A stretch of DNA of 47,319 bases from WHTI01 sp963826105 (GCA_963826105.1 CAWGWA010000010.1:1-47319), one strand, 5' to 3'. Counted from the stretch's first letter, positions 8,213 to 17,184 are shown. Notes: a model not told the origin generated them from the letters alone. Numbers and translations: made by a program.

Positions 8213-9663
8213 TCTTCCTCCCCTTCCTTCTTGGTCTTCTTCGGCGGAACCACCGCGCCGGCCGGCTCGATGCCCTTGGAGCGCGCCCAGGCATCGAGAC
8301 GCTCGTAGGCCTCCTCGGTTCCCAGCGGCCCCTCCTCCATGCGGAGGTCGAGGAGAAACTCGAGCGCCTCGCCGATCATGCGGCCCTCGCCGGCTCCCAG
8401 GTAGGCCATGACCTGAGTCCCGTCGAGGTCTGGGCGGATCCGTTCGAGTTCCTCACGCTCCGCGAGTTCCCGGATGCGCGCCTCGAATGCATCCATCGCC
8501 CCTTGGAGGCGACGCGCCTTGGCTGGGTTGCGCGTGGTGCAGTCGGCGCGCACCAAAAGGTTGAGCGTCCCGAGCAAGGGGCCCGCGTCGCGCACGTACC
8601 GCCGGACGGCGGCGTCGGTCCACTCGTCGTCGTAGCCGTGAAACCGGTGGTGCAGGTAGATCAGTTGAGACACCTCATCAACCACGTGGTTGGGAAAGCG
8701 CAATTCCTTCAAACGGTCGCGCGCCATACGCGCCCCGACGACCTCATGGTGATAGAAGGTCACGCCGTCCTCGGTGATCTCGCGCGTCGACGGCTTCCCG
8801 ATGTCGTGGAGCAAGGCAGCGAGCCTCAAGGGCAGTTCCGGGTCGGTTCGCTCGACCACCGCCAGCGTGTGTGCGAACACATCCTTGTGTCTTTGCACCG
8901 GGTCCTGCTCGAGCTTCAACGCGCCCAACTCCGGAAGGAAGATGTCGGTGATGCCGGTGTCGTCGGCCAGCATCAACGCGCGCGCGACGGCAGGCCCTAT
9001 CACCAGCTTGGACAGTTCGTCACGGATCCGTTCGGCCGACACCGTGCGCAGTGATTCCTTCATCTCCTTGATCGCCGCCAGAACGTCCTCGGCGATCCGG
9101 AACTTGAGCTGCGATGCGAAACGGAACGCGCGCAGCATCCTCAACGGGTCGTCGGCGAACGACCGCTCCGGTTCGATGGGCGTGCGCAAGACCCTCTTCT
9201 TGAGGTCTTCCATGCCCCCGAACGGGTCGATCGGAGTGCGTTCCGGAAGTCGGATCGCCATCGCGTTCACGGTGAAGTCCCGACGCGAGAGATCGACCTC
9301 GATGTCGGATTCGAACTCAACCGCGGGGTGTCTGGAGTTGGGTTCGTAGCGCTCGGTCCGGAAGGTCGTGATCTCCATGTGAACGCCGGCGACCAGGGCG
9401 CCGATGGTCCCGAACTCGATCCCCTGGGTCCACATCTCGGACGCCACCGGCCGAAGGACCTCCTGAGTCTCGACGGGGACGGCATCGGTCGCGAAATCGA
9501 GGTCCGCATGCTGCCGGCGCAGTGCCATATCCCGCACCGGGCCCCCAACGAGGTACAGCTCGTGGCCGGCATTCCGGAACAGGCGTGCGAGCTCGAGCAC
9601 CGGCGATCCTTCGGCCAGGAGCTCGGCTATGCCGTGTGGGGAGGCCACCTCTTGCGAACCCAT
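8209..9663 (-). CDS. pcnA: CCA tRNA nucleotidyltransferase with HD domain
   Basis: Adds or repairs the 3'-CCA end of tRNAs. 484 aa. The nucleotidyltransferase head shows GGPVRD (40-45) and the metal-binding DLD (54-56), then RRDFTVNAMA (about 127-136) and the neck with DPLRMLRAFRFA. An HD phosphohydrolase domain follows with HD at 286-287 (LLHDIGKP), and HHEVVGA at about 305. The same HD fusion is found in Rv3907c, which also marks the left end of the M. tuberculosis murJ-sigM block. The C-terminal 15 residues are a Lys-Glu tail. Coupled by a 4-base overlap to the methyltransferase downstream. Confidence 0.95.
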   Translation of the reverse strand: MGSQEVASPHGIAELLAEGSPVLELARLFRNAGHELYLVGGPVRDMALRRQHADLDFATDAVPVETQEVLRPVASEMWTQGIEFGTIGALVAGVHMEITTFRTERYEPNSRHPAVEFESDIEVDLSRRDFTVNAMAIRLPERTPIDPFGGMEDLKKRVLRTPIEPERSFADDPLRMLRAFRFASQLKFRIAEDVLAAIKEMKESLRTVSAERIRDELSKLVIGPAVARALMLADDTGITDIFLPELGALKLEQDPVQRHKDVFAHTLAVVERTDPELPLRLAALLHDIGKPSTREITEDGVTFYHHEVVGARMARDRLKELRFPNHVVDEVSQLIYLHHRFHGYDDEWTDAAVRRYVRDAGPLLGTLNLLVRADCTTRNPAKARRLQGAMDAFEARIRELAEREELERIRPDLDGTQVMAYLGAGEGRMIGEALEFLLDLRMEEGPLGTEEAYERLDAWARSKGIEPAGAVVPPKKTKKEGEEE

Positions 9664-9973
9664 GGCACAAGACTAGAGCGGCCGATTGGCAACCTCGACT
9701 TAACCGCCTGGAAATACGGCGGCCATCCAGTCGAAACGTCCATACCGGACGATGCTCTTGTCGATCCGATCAGAAAGGGAGACTGCGATGGATCGGTTCC
9801 TGGTTCTACTCACCCGGCCTCTACTGACCACCAGATCAGGTTGGTCAAGACGAGATGCTGGCCGCCTCCTCGATCGAGGCCGCGGCGACCGCATGCGCCG
9901 AGATCGAACGGAGGAAGGCACTGAGGATGGCGGTGGCGGAACTGGATCGACCGCGTTTGACCACCGGCGCTGC
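9664..9973. other. Gap between pcnA and pilT, no confident gene
   Basis: 310 bases between two minus-strand genes, holding the likely pcnA promoter. A 40-codon plus-strand frame (ATG 9855 to TAG 9977, Ala/Glu-rich and helical) and a frame opening at ATG 9788 behind AAAGGGAG are visible. Neither has recognisable similarity, and the two are in different frames. They could be pieces of a small broken gene, but support is weak. Confidence 0.3.
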
Positions 9974-11068
9974 CTAGGAGACGGTCTGAAGTCCCTCCTG
10001 TTTCAAGGAGAGCTTGAAATCGTGGAGGTTGGTGGCCGCCCCGAGGGCGTCTTCGAGGCTCACGAGGTCGGCTCGGTACAGCGACAGCAGTGACTGATCG
10101 AAGGTCCGCATCCCGTAGAACGAGGACTCGGCGATCAGGTCGGGAAGTAGGTGGGTCTTCTTCGGCTCCGCGATCAGGTCTCTGACGCGGTCGTTCATCA
10201 CGAGGATCTCGGTGGCGGGAACCTGACCCTTGCCGTCCTTCTTCGGGAGAAGTCGCTGCGAAACGACCCCCTTCAACGAACTCGCCAGCGAGTTTCTGAC
10301 CTGCCCCTGGAGGTGAGGTTCGTAGAGGTCGATGATGCGGTTCACCGTTTCGGTCGCGTCCGAGGTGTGCAGGGTCGAGATCACGAGGTGACCGGTCTCG
10401 GCGGCCTGGATCGCGGCCGTGACGGTCTCGATGTCGCGGATCTCACCGATGAAGATGACGTCGGGGTCCTGGCGCATCGCAGAACGCAATCCGCTTACGA
10501 AGTCGCTCGTGTCGGTTCCTACCTCCCGCTGGTTCACGATCGCCTGCTTGTCTCTGTGCAGGATCTCGATCGGATCCTCGATCGTGAGGATGTGACACGG
10601 GCGGGTCGAGTTGATGTGATCGATCATCGAACCGGTGGTGGTCGTCTTACCCGACGAGGTCGGACCGGTGACAAGGATGAGGCCGCGCATCTCTTCCGCC
10701 AAAGTACGCACCGGGACCGGAAGTCCGAGGACCTCGATCGGTGGACTCGACGGGAGAACCCGTCGACACGCGAGGCTTACGACGCCTTTCTGCATGAACA
10801 CGTTCATTCGGAAACGGCCGAGCCGCTTGTGTGAGTGCGCGAAGTCGACCTCACCCTTCTGCTCGAGGGTCTTGATGCGAGCGTCGGTCATGACCTCGAA
10901 GCAGATCTTCCGACTCTCCATCTCGGACAGGGCGGCGAACTTAGTTTTCTCGAGTTTCCCGTTCACCCTGATGAACGGAGGGCCCCCGGCCCTCACGTGG
11001 AGGTCCGATGCTTTCCGCTCTACGAGGTATGCGAGAAGGTCGTGCAGGTCTAGAGAAGCCATATACAT
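9974..11068 (-). CDS. pilT: PilT-type ATPase, orphan
   Basis: A hexameric secretion-superfamily ATPase of the type IV pilus retraction type, 364 aa, cytoplasmic. Seen: N-terminal PAS-like domain with ASDLHVRAGGPP, Walker A GPTSSGKTTTT (135-145), the Asp box near TIEDPIE, atypical Walker B with DPDVIFIGEIRD (about 201-212) and the His box HLVISTLHT (227-235), all canonical for PilT. No other pilus gene (pilM-Q, pilB, pilC) is in the window, and the place where mycobacteria carry mutT4 is occupied by this gene. It may serve a pilus encoded elsewhere or act in a Tad or twitching-like system. Start is ATG 11068 or ATG 11062. Divergent from the KGG peptide gene. Confidence 0.94.
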   Translation of the reverse strand: MYMASLDLHDLLAYLVERKASDLHVRAGGPPFIRVNGKLEKTKFAALSEMESRKICFEVMTDARIKTLEQKGEVDFAHSHKRLGRFRMNVFMQKGVVSLACRRVLPSSPPIEVLGLPVPVRTLAEEMRGLILVTGPTSSGKTTTTGSMIDHINSTRPCHILTIEDPIEILHRDKQAIVNQREVGTDTSDFVSGLRSAMRQDPDVIFIGEIRDIETVTAAIQAAETGHLVISTLHTSDATETVNRIIDLYEPHLQGQVRNSLASSLKGVVSQRLLPKKDGKGQVPATEILVMNDRVRDLIAEPKKTHLLPDLIAESSFYGMRTFDQSLLSLYRADLVSLEDALGAATNLHDFKLSLKQEGLQTVS

Positions 11069-11126
11069 GTTCCATCGGCACGTCCCCAGGCGGGATTAAG
11101 GGGGCCCATTTGGATAGCCGATGCTT

Positions 11127-11151
11127 GTTTTCATGATGATTTGCTGGGCTA
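11127..11151 (+). promoter_or_regulatory. Possible stress-type promoter before the KGG gene
   Basis: GTTTTC at 11127-11132 and GGGCTA at 11146-11151 are 13 bases apart, resembling the Bacillus SigB layout (GTTTAA, 12-14 bases, GGGWAW). KGG proteins such as GsiB are SigB-dependent in Bacillus. The match is partial and the element is inferred. Confidence 0.25.
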
Positions 11152-11234
11152 GGAGTGCTATGCCTGTATAGGTTAAATTCGCGGCAGGCGGAGGCACGCA
11201 CCAAGGCAACCGGGCGATCGAAGGAGTCAGGATC

Positions 11235-11429
11235 ATGGTTGACACCACCAAGAAGATGTCGAGGGCCGAGGCAGGGCGCAAGGGTGGCCAGACGACCAAG
11301 CAGCGCTACGGCGAAGAGCACTTTGGTCGGATCGGTCGGATCGGCGGAAAGAAGGGTGGCGAAACCACCAAGCAGCGCTACGGATCCGAGTTCTACCAGA
11401 AGATCGGTCGCCTCGGAGGCTCGAAGTAG
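11235..11429 (+). CDS. KGG-motif stress peptide (GsiB/con-10-like)
   Basis: A 64-aa hydrophilic, basic and Gly-rich peptide with two copies of a roughly 24-residue unit: GRKGGQTTKQRYGEEHF and KKGGETTKQRYGSEFY, each followed by an IGR-x-GG segment. KGG-repeat proteins are disordered, hydrophilin-like and made in stationary phase, desiccation or general stress. No enzyme motif is present. ATG 11235 has AAGGAG at 11221-11226. The gene stands alone between pilT (divergent) and a strong terminator at 11459-11483, so it is a separate transcript, probably highly expressed. The repeat is also visible in the DNA (ACCAAGCAGCGCTACGG occurs twice). Confidence 0.85.
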   Translation: MVDTTKKMSRAEAGRKGGQTTKQRYGEEHFGRIGRIGGKKGGETTKQRYGSEFYQKIGRLGGSK

Positions 11430-11458
11430 CCCCTTAGACCACCTTCACAGCTTCACTC

Positions 11459-11483
11459 AAGGCCCCTCCACGTGAGGGGCCTT
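11459..11483 (+). terminator. Terminator after the KGG peptide gene
   Basis: Ten-bp stem AAGGCCCCTC (11459-11468) with GAGGGGCCTT (11474-11483) and a CACGT loop, about 30 bases after the KGG stop. It ends in TT only, with no longer U-tract. Confidence 0.8.
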
Positions 11484-11508
11484 GGCATGTCTTTATGCTG
11501 TGCCCGGG

Positions 11509-13698
11509 ATGACCATCTTCGAGAGAACCGCTCGCCCTGCGATCGCCGCCGTCCTTCTGTCTCTGCTGGTCATGCTCCCCGGGATTCCGGCCGAGGGGGC
11601 CCAGAGCGAGGGAGTAGTCCGGATCCAGATCCTGCGGCAACCAGCGTGGCATTCGCCGACCGACGACTTCAACCTGAAGGTCGACATCATCAACGACTCC
11701 AGCGAGCCGCTCCAGGGTTACAGCCTCGTGGTCGGGCTCTACCCGCGAGTGTTGAACCGCACCGTTCTCCATGAACGTTTCGATCTGACCGATCTCGAAC
11801 CCTTCGGGTCGTTCCCGATCGAGTTCGACAAGGAGTCCGACACGGTCGAGCCGGGGGAATCGGTGGTGGTGACCATCGACCAGCCGGTCAGCGACTCGCC
11901 CGTGCTGGCGACGACAACTGAGAACGGCGTTTATCCACTGAAGCTGAGCGTCGTCGACACGTTCGGCACGCCGCTCGATTCCGTCTCGACCCAACTGCTC
12001 TACTACCCGCTTCCACCCGACCCCCCCGACCTTGCTATGAACACGACCCTCGTGCTACCGGTCGGGGATGTTCCGCGACGCTCTCCGAGCGGAGTCTTCA
12101 CTCCCGACGAGAGCGGGTCCTACCCGCTCGAGGAGGCAGTCGCGTCCGGCGGCTGGCTCTCGGGGATGTTCGCGGTCCTCGAGGATGAACTGGGCAACTC
12201 GAGCCCGCGGGAACCGGCGCGCAACGACCGGATCCGTATCACCCCCGACCTGCGTCTCTCGGTAGTCCCGAGTGCCCGCACGGTCGAGGAGATCAACGAC
12301 ATGGCCGACGGCTATCTGAAGGAGGTCGATGGAGAGGTAACGCGCGTTACCGAGGACGATCCCAGCGCGCAGGCTGCCGCCGATCTCCTGGAGGTGATGA
12401 AGGAGGTCCTGACGTCACCGAGCGTCGAGCCCGTCACCGCTCCGTACTCCTTCGCCGACCTTCCATCCCTCGCCCCCTATCCCCGCGCGACCGGAGATCA
12501 ACTGGCCGAAGCGGACAAGGTCTATCAGAGTGTGCTCGACGTGAGCTTCTCGCCGGACTGGGTCTACGCGCCGGGGGGACGACTCGATGATGCCGCTCTC
12601 AACGAGCTGTGGCTCGATCGCTCCGCCGGGCACACGTTCCTCGAACCGAACTCGCTTCTGTCTCCGGGGAACATCGACCTCGCCGGCTGTCCGACCGCGG
12701 CTCTCTCGGCCACTTGTCCGATCGAGATCGACACCGGCGACGACTCCCTTATCGGTTATGCGTTGGATCGCGACGTTCAGGATCGAGTGGTCGAGATGAC
12801 GCGCTCGGCAGGAACTCGCGTGGACATGCAGCGGCTGTTCGCCGAGACCTCGATGATCCGCGAAGAGGAGCCCAGCCTCGGCGAGCGGATCATCCCCATC
12901 GTGATCCCGTCGAACTGGACACCGTCTCCAGGCATCTTCCGGAACTTCATCCGGGGTCTCGCCCGCGCTCCGTGGCTCGAGATGAAGACCCCGGATGAAG
13001 GGCTTGAGGACGCGGGAGCACTTGCCCCGCGGCAGATCGTGGCCGAGGCACCCCCGCATCCCCGGCAGCCGGCTCCCGAGTACTTCACCGAGATCCTGAG
13101 GGTCGAACGCAACGTCGACTCCTTCGCCACGATCGGGCCGCCCGCGGGTCTCGTCACCAGGCTGCGCAGGAACGTGCTCACCGCGTTCGGCCGCGCGTGG
13201 TGGGGAGATCGCGAGTCCGAAGGTGCCGATTACGCGCAGCAGTCGAACGCAGAGATCCAGCGCGAGCTCGACGACATCAGCCTCCTCGCGGCCGACACCA
13301 CGTTGTCGTCGCGGGATGGATCGATCCAGTTCGTCGTATCCAATGACACCGGCTACGAGATCGACATCAGCGTCGCCCTCACGGGAGGCGGCATCGAGGT
13401 CGACGACGAGGAACTCGAGCTCAACATCCCCGAGCAGCAACAGACAGTAACGATCGACGTCACCGCGACCACCAGCGGGATCTTCGGTCTCGACGTGCAA
13501 CTGAAGACCCCGGACGGGGGTCTCGCCATCACCGAAGCTCGGACGATCACGATCCGCTCGACCGAGTACAACCGCATCGCACTGGGGCTCACCTTCGGTG
13601 CACTGGCGTTCCTCGTGCTCTTCTACCTGGTCAGGTGGATGCGCCGGCGAAAAGCGAAGGCAGAGAGCGATACGGATGAAGAAATGAGCATCGCTTGA
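11509..13698 (+). CDS. DUF6049 membrane-anchored secreted protein
   Basis: 729 aa from ATG 11509: signal peptide (about 1-30, basic start then LLSLLVMLPGIPAEGAQ), a large extracytoplasmic region, a C-terminal transmembrane helix (about 690-715) and a short basic tail. It occupies the position of Rv3909 directly before the flippase gene, a family given as DUF6049. The first domain (about 35-160) looks like an immunoglobulin-type fold, and the last 100 residues before the membrane look like a second one. Function is unknown; the constant link with murJ suggests a role in envelope building. An earlier TTG (11482) lies in the terminator and is less likely. The stop overlaps the murJ TTG (TTGA at 13695-13698). 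Confidence 0.85.
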   Translation: MTIFERTARPAIAAVLLSLLVMLPGIPAEGAQSEGVVRIQILRQPAWHSPTDDFNLKVDIINDSSEPLQGYSLVVGLYPRVLNRTVLHERFDLTDLEPFGSFPIEFDKESDTVEPGESVVVTIDQPVSDSPVLATTTENGVYPLKLSVVDTFGTPLDSVSTQLLYYPLPPDPPDLAMNTTLVLPVGDVPRRSPSGVFTPDESGSYPLEEAVASGGWLSGMFAVLEDELGNSSPREPARNDRIRITPDLRLSVVPSARTVEEINDMADGYLKEVDGEVTRVTEDDPSAQAAADLLEVMKEVLTSPSVEPVTAPYSFADLPSLAPYPRATGDQLAEADKVYQSVLDVSFSPDWVYAPGGRLDDAALNELWLDRSAGHTFLEPNSLLSPGNIDLAGCPTAALSATCPIEIDTGDDSLIGYALDRDVQDRVVEMTRSAGTRVDMQRLFAETSMIREEEPSLGERIIPIVIPSNWTPSPGIFRNFIRGLARAPWLEMKTPDEGLEDAGALAPRQIVAEAPPHPRQPAPEYFTEILRVERNVDSFATIGPPAGLVTRLRRNVLTAFGRAWWGDRESEGADYAQQSNAEIQRELDDISLLAADTTLSSRDGSIQFVVSNDTGYEIDISVALTGGGIEVDDEELELNIPEQQQTVTIDVTATTSGIFGLDVQLKTPDGGLAITEARTITIRSTEYNRIALGLTFGALAFLVLFYLVRWMRRRKAKAESDTDEEMSIA

Positions 13699-15293
13699 GC
13701 CTCGCGCGCGCTACGGCGGTGATGACGGTCGGCACGGTCCTGTCCCGTATCACCGGCCTCCTGCGCATCGCCGCGATCGTCGCCGCACTCGGAGTGGCCG
13801 AGGACAGGCTTTCCGACACCTACAACCTAGGCAACACCGTCCCGAACATCGTCTACGAACTGATCCTCGGCGGCATCCTCACGTCCGTCTTCGTCCCGGT
13901 GTTCGTGCAGTTGCTCGAGAAGGAGGGCCGGGATAAAGCATGGGTGATCGCGTCGTCGATCATCAACATCTCTCTGATCATCCTGACCGCGGTAACGATC
14001 ATCGGGATCTTCGCGGCCCCGGTGATCGCGCACATCTACACGTCCGGGGTTCCCGCCGAGCAAGCAGCAGTGCAGCGCGACGTCCTTACGTTCCTGATCA
14101 GGTTGTTCGTCCCACAGATCATCTTCTACGGACTCACCGCGTTGACCGCCGGCTTGCTCAACGCACACAAGAAGTTCGGGGCGCCCATGTACACGCCGGT
14201 GCTCAACAACCTCGCGGTGATCTCGATCTTCATCGCGTTCCACCAAGCGTATGGAGAGGTCGGTGGGATCGCCAACGTCTCCCGCTGGCAGCTCGTGGTC
14301 ATCGGCGGCGGGACGACGCTGGGTGTTGCGCTCATGGCGATCGCGCAGCTCCCTTTCCTGAGAGGGCTCGGTCACTACAGCCTCACGCTCTCGGGGATCA
14401 GACATCCCGCGGTGAAGAACCTCGCCAAGCTCTCCGTGTTTGTCATCGCCTACGTGATCGTCAATCAGATCGGGTATCTGATCGTTCAGATCCTGGCGGC
14501 CTCGAACCGAGGGGACTTTGCCGCATACATCACCGCATTCACGTTCTTCATGCTTCCGCACGGGCTGTTCGCGGTCTCGATCATCACCGCGCTTCTGCCC
14601 GGCATGAGCGAGTTGGCCGTCGCCGAGAGGTGGGATGAGTTCCGAGCGAGGCTGTCCACCGGCATCCGCACGACCGCTCTCTTGATCTTCCCGGCGGCGA
14701 TCGGGTACCTCGTTCTGGGCAAGCCGATCGTCCGATTCATGCTCGAACGCGGCGTCATGACCGCGGAGTCGACCGATCTGGTCGCCGGTGTGCTGAGGCT
14801 GTTCGTGATCGGCCTGTTGCCGTTCTCACTGTTCCAGTTGTTCCTGCGCGCGTTCTACTCGTTGCAGAACACGAAGACGCCGTTCCTCATCAACTGCGCC
14901 GCGGTCGGTCTCAACACCGCGGTGAACCTGGCCGTGTACGGCACCTTTGGAGTCGAGGGGCTGGCCGCCGGACACGCTGCCGCTTACACCTTCGGGGCGT
15001 TCCTGCAGGCGCGTTCACTCTCGAAACGGATCGGGGGCCTGGACGGTCGGGCGATCGCACGATCGGTAGGTAGGATCGCCATCGCAGCGGCGGGGATGGG
15101 CGTTCTCGTGTGGCTGACTTCGAGAGCGCTCGACGGGGTACTTGACGCAACCTTCGTGGGTCAGACGGTGGGACTCGTGGTGCCGGTAGCCGTCGGTGTG
15201 GTGAGCTACCTAGTTCTGGCCCGGTTGCTGCGGGTTCCAGAACTCGATTACGCGAAGGGCCTCCTCGTTCGACGGCCCGTCAAAGGGGATTGA
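13695..15293 (+). CDS. murJ: Lipid II flippase MurJ (MviN), without fused kinase domain
   Basis: A 532-aa polytopic protein of the MOP superfamily that moves lipid II to the outer membrane face. Seen: N-terminal basic residues and SRITGLLRIAAI, then DTYNLGNTVPNIVYELILGG, the conserved helix 1-2 signature region, followed by about 14 hydrophobic segments. In M. tuberculosis the equivalent protein (Rv3910) carries a C-terminal pseudokinase and an extracellular domain; here the flippase ends at the membrane region and the kinase is a separate gene two positions on. Translation starts at TTG 13695, overlapping the DUF6049 stop. One base separates its stop from the next ATG. Confidence 0.95.
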   Translation: MSLARATAVMTVGTVLSRITGLLRIAAIVAALGVAEDRLSDTYNLGNTVPNIVYELILGGILTSVFVPVFVQLLEKEGRDKAWVIASSIINISLIILTAVTIIGIFAAPVIAHIYTSGVPAEQAAVQRDVLTFLIRLFVPQIIFYGLTALTAGLLNAHKKFGAPMYTPVLNNLAVISIFIAFHQAYGEVGGIANVSRWQLVVIGGGTTLGVALMAIAQLPFLRGLGHYSLTLSGIRHPAVKNLAKLSVFVIAYVIVNQIGYLIVQILAASNRGDFAAYITAFTFFMLPHGLFAVSIITALLPGMSELAVAERWDEFRARLSTGIRTTALLIFPAAIGYLVLGKPIVRFMLERGVMTAESTDLVAGVLRLFVIGLLPFSLFQLFLRAFYSLQNTKTPFLINCAAVGLNTAVNLAVYGTFGVEGLAAGHAAAYTFGAFLQARSLSKRIGGLDGRAIARSVGRIAIAAAGMGVLVWLTSRALDGVLDATFVGQTVGLVVPVAVGVVSYLVLARLLRVPELDYAKGLLVRRPVKGD

Positions 15294-15294
15294 G

Positions 15295-15681
15295 ATGATC
15301 AGAGACGAACGAGGATTGATCACAGGTTTCGTGATCAGGATGATCCTGGGCTTCGCCATCATGGGAGTCGTCCTGTTCGATCTCGGTGCGGTGGCGGTCA
15401 ACTTCTTCAGCGTCGATCAGAACGCCACGAAGGTCGCCGAAGGCATCATCGAGCAGATCGCAACCAACGAGATCGACGTCTCTCGACCCAAACAGGTCAG
15501 GCGTGCGGCGCGCGAGTTGGCCGAGAAGGAGGGCGCCACGCTCCTCGAGATCGAAGCCAGCCGCTCGGCGGTCACGGTTCGACTCGAGAAGGAGGCCTCG
15601 ACCCTTATCGTGCAGCGGGTATCCGCCTTCGAGAAGTGGGGTATCGCGACCGCAGAAGTCCGGGCCTCGGCCTCCCCTTAG
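15295..15681 (+). CDS. Small single-pass membrane protein, unknown
   Basis: 128 aa. The N-terminal DERGLITGFVIRMILGFAIM starts a single transmembrane helix (about 8-38), followed by a mixed helix and strand domain of about 85 residues that is probably outside the membrane. The opening resembles the prepilin-like DERG-type leader of Tad pilus (TadE/TadG) proteins, but the rest is not recognised. It begins one base after murJ and is 12 bases before the kinase gene, so it is translated with them; a role with MurJ or the kinase is likely from position alone. Confidence 0.7.
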   Translation: MIRDERGLITGFVIRMILGFAIMGVVLFDLGAVAVNFFSVDQNATKVAEGIIEQIATNEIDVSRPKQVRRAARELAEKEGATLLEIEASRSAVTVRLEKEASTLIVQRVSAFEKWGIATAEVRASASP

Positions 15682-15693
15682 CCTAGGTGATCG

Positions 15694-17184
15694 ATGAGTG
15701 ACGAGAAGGTTGTACTCGCCGAGCGATACGTGCTCGAGAGCCCCATCGCCCGTGGCGGCATGGGGACCGTGTGGAACGCGAAGGACGAGGTCCTCGCGTG
15801 GCCGGTCGCGGTCAAGGTTCTCAACCACGATCTCGCCGACGACGAGGCATTCGTTGCCCGCTTCCGGCGGGAAGCGCTCGCTGCTGCGCGACTGAGCCAT
15901 CCGCATATCGTCGCGATCTACGACACCGGATCCGAGACAACCCCCGACGGAACCTCTCGCTACTTCATCGTCATGGAGCACTGCGGCGGTGGAACGCTTG
16001 CTTCGAGTCAGACGCTGGATCAGGAACGGATCGCGGACGTCGGGGTCGACATCTGTTCCGCTCTGGGTCATGCCCACCGGCACGAGATCATCCACCGCGA
16101 CGTGAAGCCGGCCAACATCCTCTTCACGCCTGAAGGGAACCTCAAGGTGGGCGACTTCGGGATCGCCAAGGCCGCGTTCAGTGCCAACGAGATCACCACA
16201 ACCGGAGTGATCCTCGGAACAGTCACCTACATCTCGCCCGAACAGGCCAACGGTGAAGAACCCGACGCACGCTCGGATCTCTATTCGCTCGGAGTCGTGC
16301 TGTTCGAACTCCTCACCGGTCGCCCCCCGTTCGAGGCAGACAGTCAGATCGCAGTCGCTATGAAACACATCCGTGAGGACCCGCCCGACCCACGCAGCAT
16401 CCGCGCGGGGATCTCGAAGGATCTGTCCGCAGTCGTCATGAAGTCCCTCGCGAAGGACCGGGACGACCGCTACAGCTCGGCCGAAGAGTTCGCCGACGCG
16501 CTCCGCTCACCTCGTCGCGGCGACACTGCGGTCCTGCGACGACCGGCGATCACATCCCGCGCCTCCACTCCAACCCCGGCCCCCGGGCCTGCGTCCGCCA
16601 AGCGAGCATCGCGAGGCGCCCGGAGCGACTACCGGTGGCTGATCCCCCTCCTGTTGGTTGCAGCCGTAGCAACGGCGCTCGCGCTGGTGTTGCCGCGTGT
16701 GCTCGACTCCACCGACGATCCTGGTGGTGGAGGAGGTAACGGAGGCGACTCCGGAACCACCCGCGTCGAGGTGAGCGCCCCGAGCGATTTCGATCCCGAC
16801 GGAGGTGACGGAGAACACCCGGAGCTCACCGCCGATGTCGTTGACGGAGACGATGCGACCTCGTGGACGACTTCCAACTACAACGACAAGCTCAGCCTGA
16901 CCAAGTCCGGAGTCGGGTTGCTGTTCGATCTCGGAGAAGCCACCGAGGTTTCCACACTCGAGGTCACGGGAGACACCGGCTCCTTCGAGATCCGCGCCGG
17001 AGACTCGGCACCCACGGCCGCGGCCGACCTCGAGGTGGTCGCCTCCGAGGAGCAGGCCTCAGGCACCACCGAACTCAGCTTCGATCCGGTTACGGCCCGC
17101 TACTGGCTGGTCTGGATCACCGATCTGCCCGGTGGTGGCGGAGGGAGCGCGACGATCGCCGAGGTTCGCTTCCTTGGTCCCTGA
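15694..17184 (+). CDS. Transmembrane Ser/Thr protein kinase with extracellular F5/8-like domain
   Basis: 496 aa. Cytoplasmic kinase domain with Gly loop ARGGMGTVW (19-27), catalytic Lys41 in VAVKVL, HRDVKPAN loop with Asp136 and Asn141, DFG at 154-156, and SPE at 181-183. All catalytic residues are present, in contrast to the pseudokinase fused to MurJ in M. tuberculosis. A Pro/Thr/Ala linker precedes the transmembrane helix (about 315-337). A Gly-rich hinge then leads to a beta-rich extracellular domain (about 355-496; ATSWTTSNYNDK, VSTLEVTG, YWLVWITDL) that resembles discoidin-type sugar or wall-binding folds. Likely targets are neighbours such as MurJ or CwlM. Its 3' end overlaps the sigma factor start by 11 bases. 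Confidence 0.93.
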   Translation: MSDEKVVLAERYVLESPIARGGMGTVWNAKDEVLAWPVAVKVLNHDLADDEAFVARFRREALAAARLSHPHIVAIYDTGSETTPDGTSRYFIVMEHCGGGTLASSQTLDQERIADVGVDICSALGHAHRHEIIHRDVKPANILFTPEGNLKVGDFGIAKAAFSANEITTTGVILGTVTYISPEQANGEEPDARSDLYSLGVVLFELLTGRPPFEADSQIAVAMKHIREDPPDPRSIRAGISKDLSAVVMKSLAKDRDDRYSSAEEFADALRSPRRGDTAVLRRPAITSRASTPTPAPGPASAKRASRGARSDYRWLIPLLLVAAVATALALVLPRVLDSTDDPGGGGGNGGDSGTTRVEVSAPSDFDPDGGDGEHPELTADVVDGDDATSWTTSNYNDKLSLTKSGVGLLFDLGEATEVSTLEVTGDTGSFEIRAGDSAPTAAADLEVVASEEQASGTTELSFDPVTARYWLVWITDLPGGGGGSATIAEVRFLGP

